Assembly: GCA_016296185.1 (NCBI GenBank)
Contig: JAEDJT010000004.1
Span: forward strand, 1 to 60,990
Direction: 5' to 3'
Source: Bacilli bacterium
GTDB taxonomy: Bacteria; Bacillota_I; Bacilli_A; RF39; UBA660
Length of the DNA stretch: 60,990 bases
A program made the translations under genes and the position numbers. Positions within the stretch are counted from its first letter, which is position 1; each line of letters begins with the position of its first letter. The notes beneath the pieces were generated by a model. It did not search any database, was not told the origin of the DNA, and saw nothing but the letters and a program-made list of their open reading frames with translations. Of this stretch, positions 22,820-32,172 are shown one piece after another.

Positions 22820-24987
22820 TAACTATTAACTCTTCCTACATCTACTACGAATGGTAATGATCTTAAATCGCTAATGAATAATTCTAATTGGCTACTATCA
22901 TTTGTTTTTATAGTTAATGCAAATCTTGTATAATCATTTTCTTCAAATGTTTTAACTGCTTCTATATAAACATCTTTTTGAGATGCTTTTGTAATTATAT
23001 CTAATAATTGATTTTTACCTTTTATTACTTTTATATATAGATCTGTTAAATATGATGAAGTGTTATCCATATTCCATTCTACGTCAATTAATCTATCTGA
23101 TTCACTTATGTTATGACAATCTGCTTTATGTACTATAATACCTTGTCCTTTAGAAACATAACCTATTATTTTGTCACCTTTAATTGGTTTACAACAATTG
23201 GCTATATTTACTAATATATCATCTATTCCTGCAACAATAATATCGTTTTTAGCATTTTTATTTGTTATATTCCCAATATTATTATTTACTTTTCCTAAAT
23301 AGATGTCCATTACGTCTTTTTTGTCTTCATAAATTAAATTAATTACGTAACTAGGTGTATATCTTAATGAGCCTATATTTAGATATATTTCTTCTAAGTT
23401 TTCTGTATGTAAATCATTACATAATTTGTTTATATTTTCTTCACTAAGTATTTCTGTAAAAGATTCTTTTCTTTTTCTTATTTCTTTTTCTAACATTTCT
23501 TTTCCAGAATTTATGTAATTTGTTCTATCTTGTTTGCTGAAAAATGATTTTATTTTTCCTTTTGCTTGTGATGTTTTTACAAAATTTAACCAATCTTTAT
23601 TTGGATTTGGTTCTTTATTTGTATTAATTTTTACTATATCTCCGTCAGATAATTCATAATTTAATGGTACTATTTGTTCATTTACTATAGCTCCTACTGT
23701 TCTATCTCCTACTCCACTATGAATTCTGTAAGCAAAGTCAACAGGAGTTGAACCTTTTGGTAATTCTATTGCATCTCCTTTTGGAGTAAAACAATAAATT
23801 ACATCTGCTAATAAATCACTATTAACATTATTTGCAAATTCTATATCTGTTTCTACTGATGAGTTAGCTTCGATTACATTTCTGAACATTTCTAATTTTT
23901 GTTCCATCATACTTTGAATTTTTACTGATCCTTTTTCTTTATATGACCAGTGTGATGCGATACCTTTTTCTGCTATTTCATCCATTTCGTATGTTCTTAC
24001 TTGAACTTCATATAAATGTCCACCTTCTCCAAATACTGTAGTATGTAATGATTGATACATATTTTCTTTTGGATTAGCTATATAATCTTTAAATCTTTTT
24101 GGCATTGGTCTATATTTACTATGGATTAAACCTATTGTTAGATAACAATCTTGTTCTGTGTCTACAAATACACGTAGTGCTAAGATGTCATAAATATCAT
24201 TCCATCTTTTTCCGTTATCCATTTTATTATATAAACTATGTACAGATTTTACTCTACCTTTAATTTTGAATTTAACACCATTTGAAGTTAAAATTTCTGA
24301 AATGCTATCTTTCATATCAGTTAATAAACCATTAAGTTCTTCTCTTGAAGCATCTAGTTTTTCTAAAATATCATTATATACATTTGGTTTTGTATATCTT
24401 AAACATAAATCTTCTAATTCGCTTTTTATGCTGTTAATACCTAATCTATGAGCTATTGGAATTAATACTGTACTTGTTTCATTAGCTTTTTCTTTTTGAT
24501 CTTTTTCTGGCAATGCATATAATGTTCTCATATTATGTAATCTATCTGCTAATTTGATATATAAAACTCTTACATCTTCTGATAATCCAACCATTACTTT
24601 TCTTAAATATTGAGCACTACTATCTTTATTATCATTTAAACCTAATTTATTTATTTTACTAATACTATTTACTATATTAGCTATTTCATTTCCGAATAAA
24701 TCTTTTATTTCTTCTATAGTTGCTCCACCATGATTAACTGTTTCATGTAGTAATGCACTTGAAATTGTTACATAATCTACATTTAAATCTAATGATATAT
24801 TTGCTACTTCTAATGGGTGCGAAATATAAGGATCTCCATTTAGTCTATTTTTATTTTTGTGATGTTCATTTGCAAATTGATATGCTTTTTCTATTATTTC
24901 TAATTCTTCATCTTTTTTAATAAATTGTTTAATTTTTTCATATAATTCATCATAAGTAATTGGTTTTACATATAATTCATTATTCAT
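22819..24987 (-). CDS. rel: RelA/SpoT-type (p)ppGpp synthetase with substituted hydrolase motif
   Basis: 722 aa with full Rel architecture: HD domain (about 30-180), synthetase (about 220-340), TGS ('CFTPKGDAIELPKGSTPVDF'), zinc-finger region ('NCCKPIKGD', 'HKADCHN') and ACT. Synthetase residues are intact: 'YDILALRVFV', 'RFKDYIANPKENMYQSLH', 'YEVQVRTYEMDEIAEKGIAS'. RFKD is the RxKD form of bifunctional Rel. The hydrolase site is altered: the canonical HD..ED motif reads H81-E82-T-V-N85-H86, whereas R48, H57 and 'KLADRLHNMRTL' remain. Hydrolysis is therefore doubtful. ATG at 24987 chosen because GGAG lies nine bases upstream; an in-frame TTG abuts it. Confidence 0.95.
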   Translation of the reverse strand: MNNELYVKPITYDELYEKIKQFIKKDEELEIIEKAYQFANEHHKNKNRLNGDPYISHPLEVANISLDLNVDYVTISSALLHETVNHGGATIEEIKDLFGNEIANIVNSISKINKLGLNDNKDSSAQYLRKVMVGLSEDVRVLYIKLADRLHNMRTLYALPEKDQKEKANETSTVLIPIAHRLGINSIKSELEDLCLRYTKPNVYNDILEKLDASREELNGLLTDMKDSISEILTSNGVKFKIKGRVKSVHSLYNKMDNGKRWNDIYDILALRVFVDTEQDCYLTIGLIHSKYRPMPKRFKDYIANPKENMYQSLHTTVFGEGGHLYEVQVRTYEMDEIAEKGIASHWSYKEKGSVKIQSMMEQKLEMFRNVIEANSSVETDIEFANNVNSDLLADVIYCFTPKGDAIELPKGSTPVDFAYRIHSGVGDRTVGAIVNEQIVPLNYELSDGDIVKINTNKEPNPNKDWLNFVKTSQAKGKIKSFFSKQDRTNYINSGKEMLEKEIRKRKESFTEILSEENINKLCNDLHTENLEEIYLNIGSLRYTPSYVINLIYEDKKDVMDIYLGKVNNNIGNITNKNAKNDIIVAGIDDILVNIANCCKPIKGDKIIGYVSKGQGIIVHKADCHNISESDRLIDVEWNMDNTSSYLTDLYIKVIKGKNQLLDIITKASQKDVYIEAVKTFEENDYTRFALTIKTNDSSQLELFISDLRSLPFVVDVGRVNS

Positions 24988-25002
24988 TTTGATCAACTCC
25001 GT

Positions 25003-25296
25003 TTATTTTAGTTTTGGTAAATCTATGATGTCATCTAAAACAACTAGATCATGGCTATTATTTTTATGATAATAGTCGCTTATATATTTATCATCAATAT
25101 GTAAAATATCATCTACCATATCACATAATTCTAATCCCGATACATTATTCCATTTACCATTACTTAATGCTTCCCAGATATCTTGTTCTTTTATATAACT
25201 GTATCCTGTTTTTGATAATGTATGTTGTCTTGTTCTTAATGCTGGGATTAATCTTTCATATAATTCTTCTTTTGAATTAAAGATAATATCTTCCAT
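25003..25296 (-). CDS. ComN-like post-transcriptional regulator
   Basis: 97 aa. The pattern 'YERLIPALRTRQHTLSKTGY', 'EQDIWEALSNGKWNN', 'LCDMVDDILHIDDKYISDYY' follows the small Bacillus protein ComN/YrzD (post-transcriptional regulator family), which affects comE mRNA. Position next to the spoVB-like gene is as in Bacillus, and com genes occur later in this window. Transcribed toward rel with a GGAG site. Confidence 0.65.
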   Translation of the reverse strand: MEDIIFNSKEELYERLIPALRTRQHTLSKTGYSYIKEQDIWEALSNGKWNNVSGLELCDMVDDILHIDDKYISDYYHKNNSHDLVVLDDIIDLPKLK

Positions 25297-25368
25297 ATGT
25301 TCATCTCCAATACTTATAAAAATTATATAACATTTTGAATGACTTATAAAGGAGATTACCTTAAAATT

Positions 25369-26667
25369 ATGAAAAATCTTTTTATTAAATCAACATTAAT
25401 ATTATTAATTGGTGGTATGTTTACTAAGTTAATTGGTTTTTTTATTAAAATTTATTATACAAGACTTATTGATATTGAGGGTATTGGCTTATTATCTATG
25501 GTAATGCCTACTTATTCTTTACTATTATCTATTGCTAATTTTAATATACAAACTTCTATTAGTAAAAGGATTAGTAGTGGTAATAATAGTAGTAAAACGA
25601 TTGTAAATGCTTTTTATATTATGATAACAATTGATGTTTTATTAATTAGTTTTATTTTACTATTTGGTAAATATATAAGTATTTATTTACTTAAGAATAA
25701 ATATACATATATTCCAATTGTAGTATCTTGTTTATCTCTACCTTTTATTAGTATTGGATATATTGTTAAAGGTTATTTTTATGGTAAACAAAATGTTTTA
25801 CCTCATATGATATCTAATGTTTTAGAACAATTATTTAGGATGCTTATTATATTTATATTTTTACCTAGAGTATTAAAATATGGAACTATTATTAGTGTTT
25901 CTATATTATTAGGTTTTAACATATTTAGTGAATTATTTTCTGTTTTTATTTTATACCTATTTTTACCTAAAAAGATTAGTATTAATAAAGATGTTTTTAA
26001 AACTGATAGATTAGAAATTAATTCTTTATTAAATATTAGTGGACCTACTGTATTAGGAAGGCTAATATGTAATATTGGATATTTTTTTGAACCTATTATA
26101 TTTACTAATTTACTTTTATATAAAGGATTCTCTATTAGTAATATTAATAATCAATATGGTATTTATCATATGTATGCTATTTCTTTACTTTTATTCCCTT
26201 CTTTTTTTATTAATGCGATAAGTAATTCTTTACTTCCAGAAATAAGTAAATTTTATTCTAAGAATGATTATAATAGTATTAAAAGAAGAATATATCAAAG
26301 TAGTTTTATTTCTTTATGTTTAGGTTTAATTTTATGCTCTTTTATTTTTATTTTTAGAGATTTTTTATTAAATATGTTATATGGAAATACTTTAGGAAGT
26401 ATTTATGTTAAATATATTTGTTTTTTCTTTATATTATTTTATTTAGAAGGACCATTATCTAGTATTTTGATTGGAATTAATAAAGTTAAAACTTGTACTT
26501 TAATTAGCATATTTGGAATGATTATTAAATTAATGGTATTAGTTATTAGTATTATATTAGGATTTAACTATTATAGTTTATTAATATCTGAAGTTTGTAA
26601 TGTTATATTTGTTGTGTTAATGGAAATTATATCAATTAAAAACTCATTTATATTTAATGATGTATAA
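25369..26667 (+). CDS. spoVB: SpoVB-like MOP/MATE-family lipid flippase
   Basis: 432 aa with about 12-14 transmembrane helices. 'GGMFTKLIGFFIKIYYTRLI' and 'GIGLLSMVMPTYSLLLSIA' match the N-terminus of SpoVB-type exporters (polysaccharide/lipid flippases related to MurJ). In Bacillus SpoVB serves cortex synthesis during sporulation; homologues also flip lipid II. The start is uncertain: ATG 25369 lies 14 bases after GGAG, while the earlier in-frame ATG 25339 precedes that site. The 3' end overlaps the DUF421 gene by 24 bases inside a shared hairpin. Neighbours comN, yrbG and yrzE match Bacillus order. Confidence 0.85.
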   Translation: MKNLFIKSTLILLIGGMFTKLIGFFIKIYYTRLIDIEGIGLLSMVMPTYSLLLSIANFNIQTSISKRISSGNNSSKTIVNAFYIMITIDVLLISFILLFGKYISIYLLKNKYTYIPIVVSCLSLPFISIGYIVKGYFYGKQNVLPHMISNVLEQLFRMLIIFIFLPRVLKYGTIISVSILLGFNIFSELFSVFILYLFLPKKISINKDVFKTDRLEINSLLNISGPTVLGRLICNIGYFFEPIIFTNLLLYKGFSISNINNQYGIYHMYAISLLLFPSFFINAISNSLLPEISKFYSKNDYNSIKRRIYQSSFISLCLGLILCSFIFIFRDFLLNMLYGNTLGSIYVKYICFFFILFYLEGPLSSILIGINKVKTCTLISIFGMIIKLMVLVISIILGFNYYSLLISEVCNVIFVVLMEIISIKNSFIFNDV

Positions 26668-26680
26668 ATGAGTTTTTTTA
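26638..26680. terminator. Bidirectional terminator inside overlapping gene ends
   Basis: AAACTCATTTA and TAAATGAGTTT arms with A- and T-rich flanks. The hairpin lies within the last codons of both convergent genes. Confidence 0.75.
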
Positions 26681-27258
26681 TATAGACAGTAGAATATTTC
26701 TTCTAATTCTAAATTATTATTTGATATTACTTTTAATAGCCATTTTTTATCTTTATTAATTAGTTTAAGTGTATCTTCTTGAATTATTCCTTCAACTATT
26801 ATTGGTAAGGGGTTTATTGAATTTTTAATAATAGATAATTTACCGTTTGTTTCTAAAAATGCATATTTTACCTCGTCTATAGATGATATTCCTTCACTTC
26901 TAAGATTCATTAATAAATCATCGATAGTATATCTTTCTTTATTCATATTTTTGTATATTAGTTTTCCTTGATCAATTATTATTGTTGGTTTTCCATCGAC
27001 TATTTTATTGAATTTTCTATTATTAATACTTAGTTTAGATGATATAACTTCTATTAATACTAATACTAGAATTGGTAATATAGTTAATAGCACTGAATCT
27101 TTATAATTTTCTATTGATACAGCTACTAATTGACCTATTAGGATGGATATAGTTAAATCTAATATACCTAGTTCTCCTATTTCTCTTTTACCCATTATTT
27201 TATAACATATTGTTACATATATATAAAAGAATATTGTTCTTATAATTGCTTGTATCAT
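26644..27258 (-). CDS. yrbG: DUF421 membrane protein (YrbG/YetF family)
   Basis: 204 aa. Three N-terminal transmembrane helices with the family motif 'MGKREIGELGILDLTISILIG', then a cytoplasmic domain with 'VDGKPTIIIDQGKLIYKNM' and 'IDDLLMNLRSEGISSIDEV'. YetF-like proteins have been connected to spore germination or membrane homeostasis; the molecular role is unclear. Sits between spoVB-like and yrzE-like genes as in Bacillus, though orientation differs. Confidence 0.88.
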   Translation of the reverse strand: MIQAIIRTIFFYIYVTICYKIMGKREIGELGILDLTISILIGQLVAVSIENYKDSVLLTILPILVLVLIEVISSKLSINNRKFNKIVDGKPTIIIDQGKLIYKNMNKERYTIDDLLMNLRSEGISSIDEVKYAFLETNGKLSIIKNSINPLPIIVEGIIQEDTLKLINKDKKWLLKVISNNNLELEEIFYCLYKKTHLYIIKYK

Positions 27259-27324
27259 TTTATCACCATTAATATTATGGGAATAATTTATATATTTAAT
27301 TCATAATAATTATTAGGTGATATT

Positions 27325-27681
27325 ATGAGAAAGTTTAATTATATTTTGTATTTTATATTGTTTATTTTTGTATTTAGCTTATTGTTAAGTGTTTTTAATT
27401 TGTTATTCTATTTTAATGATGGTTTTAATAGCTTTTTGTGTTTTATTTCTGTGGTTTTATATGTTTTATTAGTTAATATATCTAATGGATCTAATATTGC
27501 TTATAAAGCTTATAAAGTAGGTTTTATAAGAGGAATAATATATATTTTAATTTTATATATTATGAATAGTTTTATTATTTCTTTTAAAATTGATTTAAAA
27601 ACTATTATATATTATTTAATTATTATTTGTTTTAGTATTTTAGGTAGTATTATTGGAATAAATAAAAAGAAGAAGTATTAA
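27325..27681 (+). CDS. YrzE/TIGR04086-like membrane protein
   Basis: 118 aa, four predicted transmembrane helices, with Gly/Ser-containing 'VNISNGSNIAYKAYKVGFIRG' between helices 2 and 3, typical of the YrzE family. Function unknown. Assignment rests on topology and position next to yrbG. It ends four bases inside the convergent lipoprotein gene. Confidence 0.6.
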   Translation: MRKFNYILYFILFIFVFSLLLSVFNLLFYFNDGFNSFLCFISVVLYVLLVNISNGSNIAYKAYKVGFIRGIIYILILYIMNSFIISFKIDLKTIIYYLIIICFSILGSIIGINKKKKY

Positions 27682-28217
27682 GCTTCTTCGTAAGTTTCTA
27701 ATGGTGTAACATCTAATATATTATGTTCTGTTAATTGATTGTCAAATTTTTGATATTCTTCATCTACTTCATATTCTTTATTACTTATTTTAATTTCTTC
27801 GAACATTTCATCTGTTAATGATAAGTTATATATTATTTCGTTACTCATATGGGCCATTTGTCTAATTATATAACCATTAGTTGTTGAATACAAAATTGAA
27901 TGTGATAATGAGAACTGATTATGAGATTTTAATTCATTGTTATCTAATTTAAATATTTCTCCTGTTTTTTCGGCTTCGTTTTCTCCGGATACTAATATTA
28001 ATTCTGGAGTTTTGTCATTATCTATATCTACTATATAATAACCAACTATTTTATCGTCTGCATTTGTTATTTTTTCTAAAAATATATTATACCAATTTGG
28101 TTTTGTTTCAGTAACAGTTGGTTCTTCTGTTACTTCTTTTTTTTCTTCTTTATTAGCTTTGTTACAACCAGTTACAAGTAATAATAATAGTATTAAAATT
28201 AATATTTTTTTCTTCAT
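27678..28217 (-). CDS. Lipoprotein with Asp-rich FG-GAP-like segment
   Basis: 179 aa. Signal peptide with lipobox LVTGC (Cys18), an acidic Thr/Glu-rich linker, then a domain containing 'VDIDNDKTPELILVSGEN', the kind of Asp-rich loop seen in FG-GAP/calcium-binding propeller modules. Only one such repeat is visible. Surface-exposed by lipid anchor. It occupies the place where yajC is found in Bacillus between yrzE and tgt. Confidence 0.75.
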   Translation of the reverse strand: MKKKILILILLLLLVTGCNKANKEEKKEVTEEPTVTETKPNWYNIFLEKITNADDKIVGYYIVDIDNDKTPELILVSGENEAEKTGEIFKLDNNELKSHNQFSLSHSILYSTTNGYIIRQMAHMSNEIIYNLSLTDEMFEEIKISNKEYEVDEEYQKFDNQLTEHNILDVTPLETYEEA

Positions 28218-28282
28218 ATAAAACCACCTTACTTTCCTATGTTTATAATTATATCATAAAATAGGTAGTTTTAAAAGGCTAA

Positions 28283-28308
28283 CAAAAAAAGAGTATTTCT
28301 ACTCTTTT
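28283..28308 (-). terminator. Terminator of tgt
   Basis: Minus strand AAAAGAGTA and TACTCTTTT arms followed by T7. The right arm lies in the last codons of tgt. Confidence 0.75.
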
Positions 28309-29453
28309 ATAAATTGTTCTTCTTTATATGGTAATCCTTTTTCTCCATAATAGTCTTTTATAAATTGCTCTCTGTATTCTAATAATCTATCTTCTTTAAT
28401 AGCACTTCTTAATTCTTCTGTTAAATGAATTAAATATCTTATATTATGAATTGATAGTAATCTTGCACCAAGTGTTTCGTTTGATACTATTAAATGTCTA
28501 ATATATGATTTGCTATAACCACTTTTACATGTGTAACAATCACAGTCTAGACTTAATGGAGTGAAATCTTCTTTATTTATTGCATTTTTAATATTATATT
28601 TTCCATATTTTGTTAAGTAATGACCATGTCTTGCTAATCTTGTTGGTGATACGCAATCGAAGATATCTATTCCTCTTATTACATTTTCGACTAAATCTAT
28701 TGGATCTCCAACTCCCATCAAATATCTTACTTTATCTTTAGGCAAGTATTTTGTTGAATATCCAACCATTCTATACATTGTTGGTTTATCTTCTCCTACA
28801 GATGTTCCTCCAACTGAATATCCGTCGAAATCCATTTTAGTTAATTCTTCTGCACAATGACGTCTTAAATCTTCATATTCTCCACCTTGTACTATTCCGA
28901 ATAATGATTGCATATCGTTATTGAATACGTCTTTACCTCTTTTAGCCCATCTTAATGTTCTTTCGACGCTTTGTTCTACATATTCATGTGTTGCAGGCCA
29001 TCCGATACATTCGTCAAATGACATGGCTATATCACTATCTAATTTATTTTGAATTTCAATTGATTTTTCTGGAGTTAATAATAAGTTGTCTCCGTTTAAG
29101 TGATTTTTAAATTTAACTCCTTCTTCAGTTATATCTTTTGGTTTTGCTAAACTAAATACTTGGAATCCTCCACTATCTGTTAAAATAGGGCCTTTATAGT
29201 TCATAAATTTATGTAATCCACCTGCTTTATTTACAATATCTTCTCCTGGTCTTAACCATAAATGATATGTATTTGCTAATATTATTCCGGCGTGTACATC
29301 ATATAATTCTTCGACACTTAATGTTTTAACTGTTGCTTCTGTTCCGACTGGCATAAACATTGGAGTTTCAAATGTACCATAATTGGTTTCTATTGTACCT
29401 AATCTTGCGTTTGTATTTTTTTCTTCGTGTAATAAATTGTATTTTACTTTCAT
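28299..29453 (-). CDS. tgt: tRNA-guanine transglycosylase (queuosine)
   Basis: 384 aa. Catalytic region 'DSGGFQVFSL', 'SFDECIGWPA', second Asp segment 'GIDIFDCVSPTRLARHG', and zinc site 'CDCYTCKSGYSKSYIRHL' with a downstream His. It exchanges G34 for preQ1 in GUN-anticodon tRNAs. ATG at 29453 preferred because AGAGGT lies six bases upstream; the earlier ATG directly abuts the ribosome site. queA follows on the same strand beyond one divergent gene. Confidence 0.96.
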   Translation of the reverse strand: MKVKYNLLHEEKNTNARLGTIETNYGTFETPMFMPVGTEATVKTLSVEELYDVHAGIILANTYHLWLRPGEDIVNKAGGLHKFMNYKGPILTDSGGFQVFSLAKPKDITEEGVKFKNHLNGDNLLLTPEKSIEIQNKLDSDIAMSFDECIGWPATHEYVEQSVERTLRWAKRGKDVFNNDMQSLFGIVQGGEYEDLRRHCAEELTKMDFDGYSVGGTSVGEDKPTMYRMVGYSTKYLPKDKVRYLMGVGDPIDLVENVIRGIDIFDCVSPTRLARHGHYLTKYGKYNIKNAINKEDFTPLSLDCDCYTCKSGYSKSYIRHLIVSNETLGARLLSIHNIRYLIHLTEELRSAIKEDRLLEYREQFIKDYYGEKGLPYKEEQFIKE

Positions 29454-29511
29454 AGCCATACCTCTTTCAGTAAAATAGATTATATCATAGTTAATTTATA
29501 AATAAAAGTGT

Positions 29512-29540
29512 TTGAATTATTGTTTATTTATAGATATAAT
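29512..29540 (+). promoter_or_regulatory. Promoter of 306-aa gene
   Basis: TTGAAT (29512-29517), 17-base spacer, TATAAT (29535-29540), divergent from tgt. Confidence 0.75.
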
Positions 29541-29563
29541 ATCTATCACTTGGAGGCATTATT

Positions 29564-30484
29564 ATGAAATATTTTAAAGATGTTACAGCGATAAAGAAAA
29601 CTTTTTTTGAAAAGAAAATGTATTATAAAAGAATGAAAAATGTTACTCAAGAAAAAATTGATGAAATTATTGATAAAATGATTCCTGAATTCGAAGAATT
29701 TTTTAAAGAACATAATAAATCTATGTATTTTTATGATAGTCGTGGATCTCATTATTTAGATTGTATTCAATATTTACTTTATAATTTTAAATGTAAGGAA
29801 TTAACTTACGATGAGAAGGTATTATTTTTAATTCTATGTTGTGATCCTGAATGTAAGATATTAGATAATTATGAAAATACTGAAATAATGTCTAAGGATG
29901 AGATTTTAGATGCTGAGTTACCTGACAGAGAATTCTTAAATGATAAACGTAATAGTCAAATTGAAGGATTCAAATCTAGATGTAGAAGTGATGTTGGATT
30001 TTTTGATACAGATATAATTTCTTTTGAAAGAGATTATGTAAATAAAATTCTTAAGAAAACTGATTTTAATACTAAAATTAATAAAGACTATACAAGTCAT
30101 TTATTAAATATGTTTAAAGATGATTCTTTTAATAAAATAAGTGATACAGACTTTAAACGTGTTTCTGATACAGCTATGTTTTATTTATCTTCTGTAAGTA
30201 ATAATACTAGTGCTATTACTTCTAATGCAATTTTATTTCAAAATGATATATTAAAATTAAGAAATAATGCTGAAAGATTTATATTTTTTATATTAGTTAT
30301 TGATCCTGAATTAGATGCTTATAAAATATATGAAGATCATTGTAATATGAAAAAGATGAAACCTATATTTATAGAAAGATTTGGTTTTTATGAACCTCTT
30401 TTAATTCAAATAGAAAAGAAATATCATGAATTATATTGTCCTGATATGTTTATTAGTGAATGGACAATAAAAAAAGACCTTTAG
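29564..30484 (+). CDS. Hypothetical soluble protein
   Basis: 306 aa, charged, no signal or membrane segment, mainly helical. Notable patterns: 'FYDSRGSHYLDCIQYLLYNF', 'LCCDPECKILD' and the similar 'LVIDPELDAYKIYEDHC' later, suggesting a duplicated helical module. No family recognised. Own promoter, TTGGAGG site, and a bidirectional terminator shared with queA, so an independent unit inserted between tgt and queA. Confidence 0.8.
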   Translation: MKYFKDVTAIKKTFFEKKMYYKRMKNVTQEKIDEIIDKMIPEFEEFFKEHNKSMYFYDSRGSHYLDCIQYLLYNFKCKELTYDEKVLFLILCCDPECKILDNYENTEIMSKDEILDAELPDREFLNDKRNSQIEGFKSRCRSDVGFFDTDIISFERDYVNKILKKTDFNTKINKDYTSHLLNMFKDDSFNKISDTDFKRVSDTAMFYLSSVSNNTSAITSNAILFQNDILKLRNNAERFIFFILVIDPELDAYKIYEDHCNMKKMKPIFIERFGFYEPLLIQIEKKYHELYCPDMFISEWTIKKDL

Positions 30485-30497
30485 GTCTTTTTTTATT
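30470..30497. terminator. Bidirectional terminator between 306-aa gene and queA
   Basis: AAAAAAGACCT and AGGTCTTTTTT arms with a two-base loop overlapping the 306-aa gene stop codon. Confidence 0.8.
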
Positions 30498-31533
30498 TTT
30501 CATCATTTGTTATAAACATTGCGTCTCCGAAACTGAAAAATCTGTACTTTTCATTTACGGCTTCTTTATATGCATTTAATATATTTTCTCTTCCTGCTAA
30601 TGCACTAACTAACATAACTAATGTGCTTTTTGGCAAATGGAAGTTTGTTATTAAGCAATCAATTGCTTTGAATTCGTATCCAGGATATATAAATATATTT
30701 GTATCTCCACTTGATGCTTTAAATATTCCGTTATTATTTGTAGCAATTGTTTCTAGAGTTCTAGTACTTGTTGTACCTACAGCTATAATTCTTCTTCCTT
30801 CTTTTTTAGCATTGTTTAATATATTAGCTGTTTCTTCATTCATTTGATAATATTCGCTATGCATTTTGTGATTTAATACATTTTCTTCTTCAACAGGTCT
30901 AAATGTACCTAATCCTACATGAAGTGTTACATAACATACTGTAATTCCCATTTCTTCTATTTCTTTTAATAATTCTTTTGTAAAATGTAATCCAGCTGTT
31001 GGTGCTGCTGCACTTCCAGGTAGTTTTGCATAAACTGTTTGATATCTTCCTTGATCTTGTAATGTTTCATGAATATATGGAGGTAATGGCATAGTACCTA
31101 GTTTATCTAATATTTCCATTAATATTCCATCATATAATAATTTAACATGTGTAATACCTTCGTCAAATTTTTCAGTTACTTTTGCTTTTAATAATCCATC
31201 TCCGAAAGAAACTATTGTACCAATTTTTAATCTTTTAGCTGGTTTAGATAGACATTCCCATGTATCATTACCTAAATCTTTAAGTAATAATAATTCAATT
31301 ACTGCACCAGTTTCTTCTTTTTCACCTATTAATCTTGCTGGTATTACTTTTGTATTATTTAATACTAATACATCACCTTTTTTTAAATAATTCTTAATAT
31401 TATTAAAATGTTCATGTTTAATATTTCCATTGTTTTTATTTAATACTAATAATCTAGATGAATCTCTTTTTTCTAATGGTGTTTGAGCTATCAATTCTTT
31501 TGGTAATTCATAATCAAATAAGTTTATATCCAT
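30493..31533 (-). CDS. queA: S-adenosylmethionine:tRNA ribosyltransferase-isomerase
   Basis: 346 aa. 'FDYELPKELIAQTPLEKRD', 'VLNNTKVIPARLIG', 'GSAAAPTAGLHFT', 'VTLHVGLGTFRPV', 'VGTTSTRTLE' and 'NFHLPKSTLVMLV' are QueA signatures. It builds epoxyqueuosine from preQ1-tRNA after Tgt. ATG at 31533 preferred: GGGGTG lies six bases upstream and includes the alternative GTG. Confidence 0.96.
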   Translation of the reverse strand: MDINLFDYELPKELIAQTPLEKRDSSRLLVLNKNNGNIKHEHFNNIKNYLKKGDVLVLNNTKVIPARLIGEKEETGAVIELLLLKDLGNDTWECLSKPAKRLKIGTIVSFGDGLLKAKVTEKFDEGITHVKLLYDGILMEILDKLGTMPLPPYIHETLQDQGRYQTVYAKLPGSAAAPTAGLHFTKELLKEIEEMGITVCYVTLHVGLGTFRPVEEENVLNHKMHSEYYQMNEETANILNNAKKEGRRIIAVGTTSTRTLETIATNNNGIFKASSGDTNIFIYPGYEFKAIDCLITNFHLPKSTLVMLVSALAGRENILNAYKEAVNEKYRFFSFGDAMFITNDEK

Positions 31534-31576
31534 ATTTTTCACCCCAATATCTATATAATTATAAATAAAAACACTC

Positions 31577-32074
31577 TTAAAGTCGAGTGTTTTTTAATAT
31601 AGCCATAGTTATTAAGAAATATAATAACATTGCAAATAAATCTATTATTACAGCTCCTTGAATAGCATATGATGAGAATTTTTTAATATACATATTGTAT
31701 AATGATAATCTTACTATACTATTTTCAGCATGATTTATTTCTAATTCTTTCTTTTTATAATCTTCAGAATTTTCTTCTAACTTTGTTAATTCTTCTTTGC
31801 TTTCTTCGATGCTTTCTTTAATTCCATCATAGATTTTTGTAAAATCTTTGTCTTCTTTGAATTCTTCTTTTATTTCTTCTTCTGTTTTATTATATAATTC
31901 TACTTCTGTTGCTGCAGATCCAACATAGTATGCGTTATATTCTAAATACACGATATTCATTAATAATAGTAATATAAAGAATATTATTGTATTTAATGTA
32001 TTATATTTAGACCATTTCTTTCCTTTTTCAATATTTTTTTTAGTTGTTTTTTTGCTTACTTTTTTAGTTGCCAT
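31577..32074 (-). CDS. Two-TM membrane protein with extracytoplasmic coiled coil
   Basis: 165 aa. Lys/Thr-rich N-terminus (MATKKVSKKTTKKN), a helix at about 25-45, a strongly charged Glu/Lys middle (about 60-120) with coiled-coil spacing ('EELTKLEENSEDYKKKELE'), and a second hydrophobic stretch at the C-terminus (about 137-160). Unknown family. Single gene with terminators at both sides; an AAAGGA site precedes the ATG. Confidence 0.72.
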   Translation of the reverse strand: MATKKVSKKTTKKNIEKGKKWSKYNTLNTIIFFILLLLMNIVYLEYNAYYVGSAATEVELYNKTEEEIKEEFKEDKDFTKIYDGIKESIEESKEELTKLEENSEDYKKKELEINHAENSIVRLSLYNMYIKKFSSYAIQGAVIIDLFAMLLYFLITMAILKNTRL

Positions 32075-32127
32075 ATTTATTTTCCTTTCATTCTTAATTT
32101 AATTTTATCATAGTTATTTATTAATAT

Positions 32128-32172
32128 ATTTTATATAAAAAAAGACTTTACAAATTATACTGTAAAGTCTTT
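32128..32172 (-). terminator. Terminator of the LMWP-uvrC-rnfCD operon
   Basis: Minus strand AAAGACTTTACA and TGTAAAGTCTTT arms (loop about eight bases), then seven T. The stem overlaps the end of the rnfD-like gene. Confidence 0.8.
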
